Assembly (NCBI RefSeq): GCF_016785085.1
Contig: NZ_JAENHO010000017.1
Location: forward strand, 124,001 to 188,000
From: Paractinoplanes lichenicola
GTDB taxonomy: Bacteria; Actinomycetota; Actinomycetes; Mycobacteriales; Micromonosporaceae
Reading direction: 5' to 3'
DNA: 64,000 nt
Below, piece by piece: positions 61,388 to 64,000 of this stretch. The notes under the pieces are model-generated. The model saw only the letters and a list, made by a program, of their open reading frames with translations, was not told the DNA's origin and did no database searches. The position numbers and the translations under genes are program-made. Position 1 is the first letter of the stretch; each line of letters begins with the position of its first letter.

Positions 61388-63794
61388 GTGGCGCTCGCCG
61401 GCCGATCCACGGAGGCGGCGGCCGTGACCTCGGTGCTACGTGACGCGGCCGCCGGGCACGCGTCCGCCCTGCTGATCACGGGCGAAGCCGGCGTGGGCAA
61501 GACCGCCCTGGTCAGATCCGCTTGCGACCGCCGTGCCGTGATCTGGGCGGGCTGCCTGCCGCTGAGCACGCTGTCGGTGCCGCTGCTGCCGCTGCGCTCG
61601 GCCACCACGCCCGACGAAATGGGCCCGCCGCCGCGCTGGGACGCCACCTATCCGGTGCTCGAGGTGGACGCCTGGCTCGACCGGGCCGCCGCCGACCGGC
61701 CCGTCGTGCTGGTCGTCGACGACGTGCAATGGGCCGACCAGAGCTCGCTCGACGTGCTGATGTACGTGCTGGCCGGGCGGGCCGGCCGCCGCCTCGCCGT
61801 GATCATGACCATGCGCGCGGGCAAGGACGCCGACCGGCTCCGGCCCTGGCTGGCCGACGTGCGCCGCTTCCCCCGGCTGAGCGAGCTCACGCTGGCCCGG
61901 CTGGACCGGGTGGCCACCGGCGAGCAGATCGGGGCTTTGCTCGGGCAACCGCCGCACCAGGACCTGGTGGACTCCGTCCATGCGCGGTCGGCGGGCAACC
62001 CATATCTGACGAGTCTGCTGGTCGGTGGCCTGTCAGCGGACGCTACGGCGCTGCCCGACGGGCTGCCGGACGCGTTGCGAGACGCCCTGTCGGGGGCCTG
62101 GCGTCGCCTCTCCCCCGCCGCTCGGGAGGTCGCGGTGGTGATCGCGGTGGGTGGCCGTCCGCAGCGGGCCTCCGACTTGGCGCCTCTGCTCGGCGAAGTG
62201 TCGCCCCAGTTGCGGGACGGCGTCGCGGGAGGGGTGCTGCGGGCCGAAGCCGACGGGCGGTACTGGTTCGTGCATCCGCTGCTGGCCGAAGTGCTGATCG
62301 GCGATCTTCTGCCGGACGAACGACGAGCCTGGCATGCCGCCTACGCCGCCGCGCTGGACGATCCCTCGGCCGGCGCCGGCCGGGCGGTGGCTCTGGCCCG
62401 CCACTACGAGGAGGCCGGACAGCCGGAGGCGGCTTATCGCTGGGCGCTTCGAGCCGCCGCGCTGACCACGGGTGGGCCCGAGTCCCTGCGTCTGCTGCGC
62501 ACGGCTCTGGCCCTGCACCCGGCCGGCGCGCCCGAGTCGCGGGCCGACCTGCTGGCCGGCATCTGCCACGCCGCCTTCCGCGACGGCCGCGACACCGAGG
62601 AGCTCGAAGCCACCTTGGAGCTGCTGCCGCTGACCGACCCCGGCTCGCTCGCCCACGCGATGCTGCTGGTGCGCCGGTCCGTGCTCATGCTCACGACTGG
62701 GCGGGCGTTCTACGACCTTGACGCTCTGCGCGCCGCCCGGGACGTCACGGCCCGGCACCCGGCCTCCCGGGAACACGCCCTCGTCCTGGTCATCCAGGCC
62801 GTCACGCTGCTGTACGGGGAGAACCCGGAGGGCGAGCGGATGGCCGGCGAGGCGATCGAGGTCGCGCTCGCCGAGGGAAGCGAGGAACTGCGGGTCTATG
62901 CCCTCCTGGTGGAGGCCATGGATCGGATGGCGCGCCGAGATCCGCGGGCCTACCCGATCGCGGAGCGGGTGTACGCCGGCGCCGCCCGCCTCGGCTCGGC
63001 CCACCTCATGACCGAGGCGACGTTCGCCTGCGCGAACAGTGCCCCGTTCGTCGGGCACGAGAAGTTCGTGCCGCTCTTCGATCGGTGCCGCGACGACCTG
63101 CAGACGGTGGGAGCCGCCCACAATCACGTCTCGCTCATGTGCGCCTGGGCGGCGTACTCGCTGCTGCTCGCCGGTCGCTGGGACGAGTGCACCGACCGGC
63201 TTCAGACGGCCCTGGGATCCCGGCCCGGCCCGATGGGTGACGTGCTGGCCCGCCTGGTCGGCGCACAGCTGGCCTGCTGGCGGGGCCGTCAGTCCGAGGC
63301 CGAGGCGCACCTGGTCCGGGCCGAGGAGATCTTCGCCGAGACCTCGGGATACTCGTTCTACCCGTTCGACCAGGTGCGGACCCTGCTGGCCGTGGCGGCG
63401 GGCGACCCGGAACGCGCGGTCGAGGTGGTCCGGCACGCGCTCGGTCGCGAGAAGATCGGGCTGGACGCGCAATGGACGCTGCCCTGCGCGGCGCGGGCTC
63501 TCGCCGACCGGGCGAGGGACGGTCGCGCGAAGTGCCCGGATCGCGCTCGATGTGGTCGTCGCGCCCGTGCCCTCGTACGGGGGAACGGGGTTGACTTCGC
63601 GGGAGAACGAGGTGCTGGGGCATGTGGTGGCCGGGCGCACGAACGCGGAGATCGCCGCCGAGCTGGTGCTGAGCGAGAAGACGGTCAGCGTGCACGTATC
63701 GAACATGCTGCGCAAGACCGGCGCGGCCAACCGAATAGAGTTGGCCCGATGGGCCCGGACCCGACGACCGCGCCGGCGCGGAACTACTTCTTGA
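61388..63794 (+). pseudogene. LuxR-family (LAL) regulator with frame break before the HTH
   Basis: GTG 61388 opens an AAA/STAND-type domain: Walker A GEAGVGKTAL (about 35-44), Walker B PVVLVVDDVQWAD (about 105-117), followed by about 450 residues of TPR-like helices. The C-terminal HTH (LTSRENEVLGHVVAGRTNAEIAAELVLSEKTVSVHVSNML) lies in the +1-shifted frame from about 63520 to 63794. Removing one base (or adding two) near 63511-63525 joins them into a protein of about 800 residues. As written the first frame runs past the HTH without it. Decay or an assembly indel. Confidence 0.75.
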
Positions 63795-64000
63795 GCTTCT
63801 CCAGGTCGACGACCTGGGCCGCCGGGGGCGCCTTGATCTCGGCGAACGTCTCGCCGTACTCGGTGAAGTTGAGCGAGCCGTCGGCCGGGGTCGGGCCCTC
63901 GAGGCGCAGCGGGAGCGGCTCGCCGGTGGTGGCGATGTAGAGCGTGCCTTCGCTGTCGGCGCCGCCGTCGGTCAGCCCGATGGCCGGCTTGCCGTCGATG
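63784..64000 (-). CDS. Lipoprotein-like protein, C-terminal part (5' end outside window)
   Basis: The minus-strand frame ending at TAG 63784-63786 encodes IDGKPAIGLTDGGADSEGTLYIATTGEPLPLRLEG ... GSLNFTEYGETFAEIKAPPAAQVVDLEKLKK. This is the tail of the LppX/LprG-like or DUF-type actinobacterial lipoproteins, in which 'TGEPLPLRL..P..GS..F.EYG' and 'PPAAQVVDL' are common. The N-terminus is beyond the window. It overlaps the LuxR gene end by 11 bases. Confidence 0.65.
   Translation of the reverse strand, partial: IDGKPAIGLTDGGADSEGTLYIATTGEPLPLRLEGPTPADGSLNFTEYGETFAEIKAPPAAQVVDLEKLKK

Noticed and set aside
58307..63940. Open frame of 1877 codons on the plus strand
   Set aside because: The first 3 kb is the mirror of the oxygenase fusion on the minus strand and reads as Arg/Gly/Ala/Asp-rich shadow; only the part from 61388 on is a real gene.
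1..64000. tRNA, rRNA, CRISPR arrays, transposases, phage integrase or att sites
   Set aside because: Looked for and not seen; no tRNA-like cloverleaf with CCA context, no regular spacer array and no DDE or tyrosine recombinase motifs among the recognised proteins.

Overview
The window is very high in G+C. It uses GTG starts freely, packs genes through GTGA/ATGA start-stop overlaps, and carries filamentous-actinobacterial genes: a cslA-glxA-cslZ glucan cluster, bkd genes under an Lrp regulator, an F420-type luciferase-like oxidoreductase and a LAL-type LuxR regulator. A Micromonosporaceae (Actinoplanes-like) chromosome is the best guess; that is inference from style and content. No rRNA, tRNA, CRISPR array or transposase was seen.

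Layout. 1-1484: the end of a GH3 beta-glucosidase coupled to a LacI regulator. 1.6-11.6 kb: an accessory island with two paralogous sigma-region-2-like proteins flanking an HTH protein and a caspase-fold peptidase, then a GAP1-like protein with a broken frame, divergent from a membrane P-loop NTPase across a perfect 18-bp inverted repeat. This is my best candidate for a poorly described conflict or cell-death system. 11.5-21.4 kb: a polyol/ketose catabolic regulon (SDR, two ABC permeases, binding lipoprotein, Zn-dehydrogenase, LacI repressor, LacD-like aldolase, FGGY kinase, divergent kinase-HAD fusion) controlled by six near-identical operators in two clusters. 22-26.6 kb: cslZ-glxA-cslA. 26.9-32.3 kb: a GSDH-like lipoprotein, then bkdR divergent from bkdABC, whose E2 has a long repeat-built linker. 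32.4-34.2 kb: SRPBCC, RidA and WYL regulator. 34.3-43.2 kb: secreted GH6 and GH9 cellulases around a SipW signal peptidase/TasA-like/diguanylate cyclase cluster and a DeoR/LacI hybrid regulator.

43.2-48.0 kb: small regulators, an MFS exporter, an immunity-like protein, and a scar region where a DUF4142 gene and a barstar gene have been cut and joined, with a VOC fragment nearby. 48-50.6 kb: a coupled alpha-oxoamine synthase/phenylacetate-CoA-ligase pair. 50.7-58.2 kb: hydrolase, small proteins (one 54-residue membrane protein), an M15 peptidase, two TetR regulators with visible operators beside an LLM oxidoreductase and an SDR, and a class C beta-lactamase-like hydrolase. 58.3-61.0 kb: a 919-residue fusion of a catalase-like domain lacking the distal histidine with an alpha-dioxygenase-type heme domain. 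The window closes with a LuxR-type regulator whose HTH is in another frame and the tail of a lipoprotein gene.

Two genes (GAP1-like and LuxR-like) each need a one-base correction to be intact. Either they are decayed or the assembly has indel errors; read data would decide.
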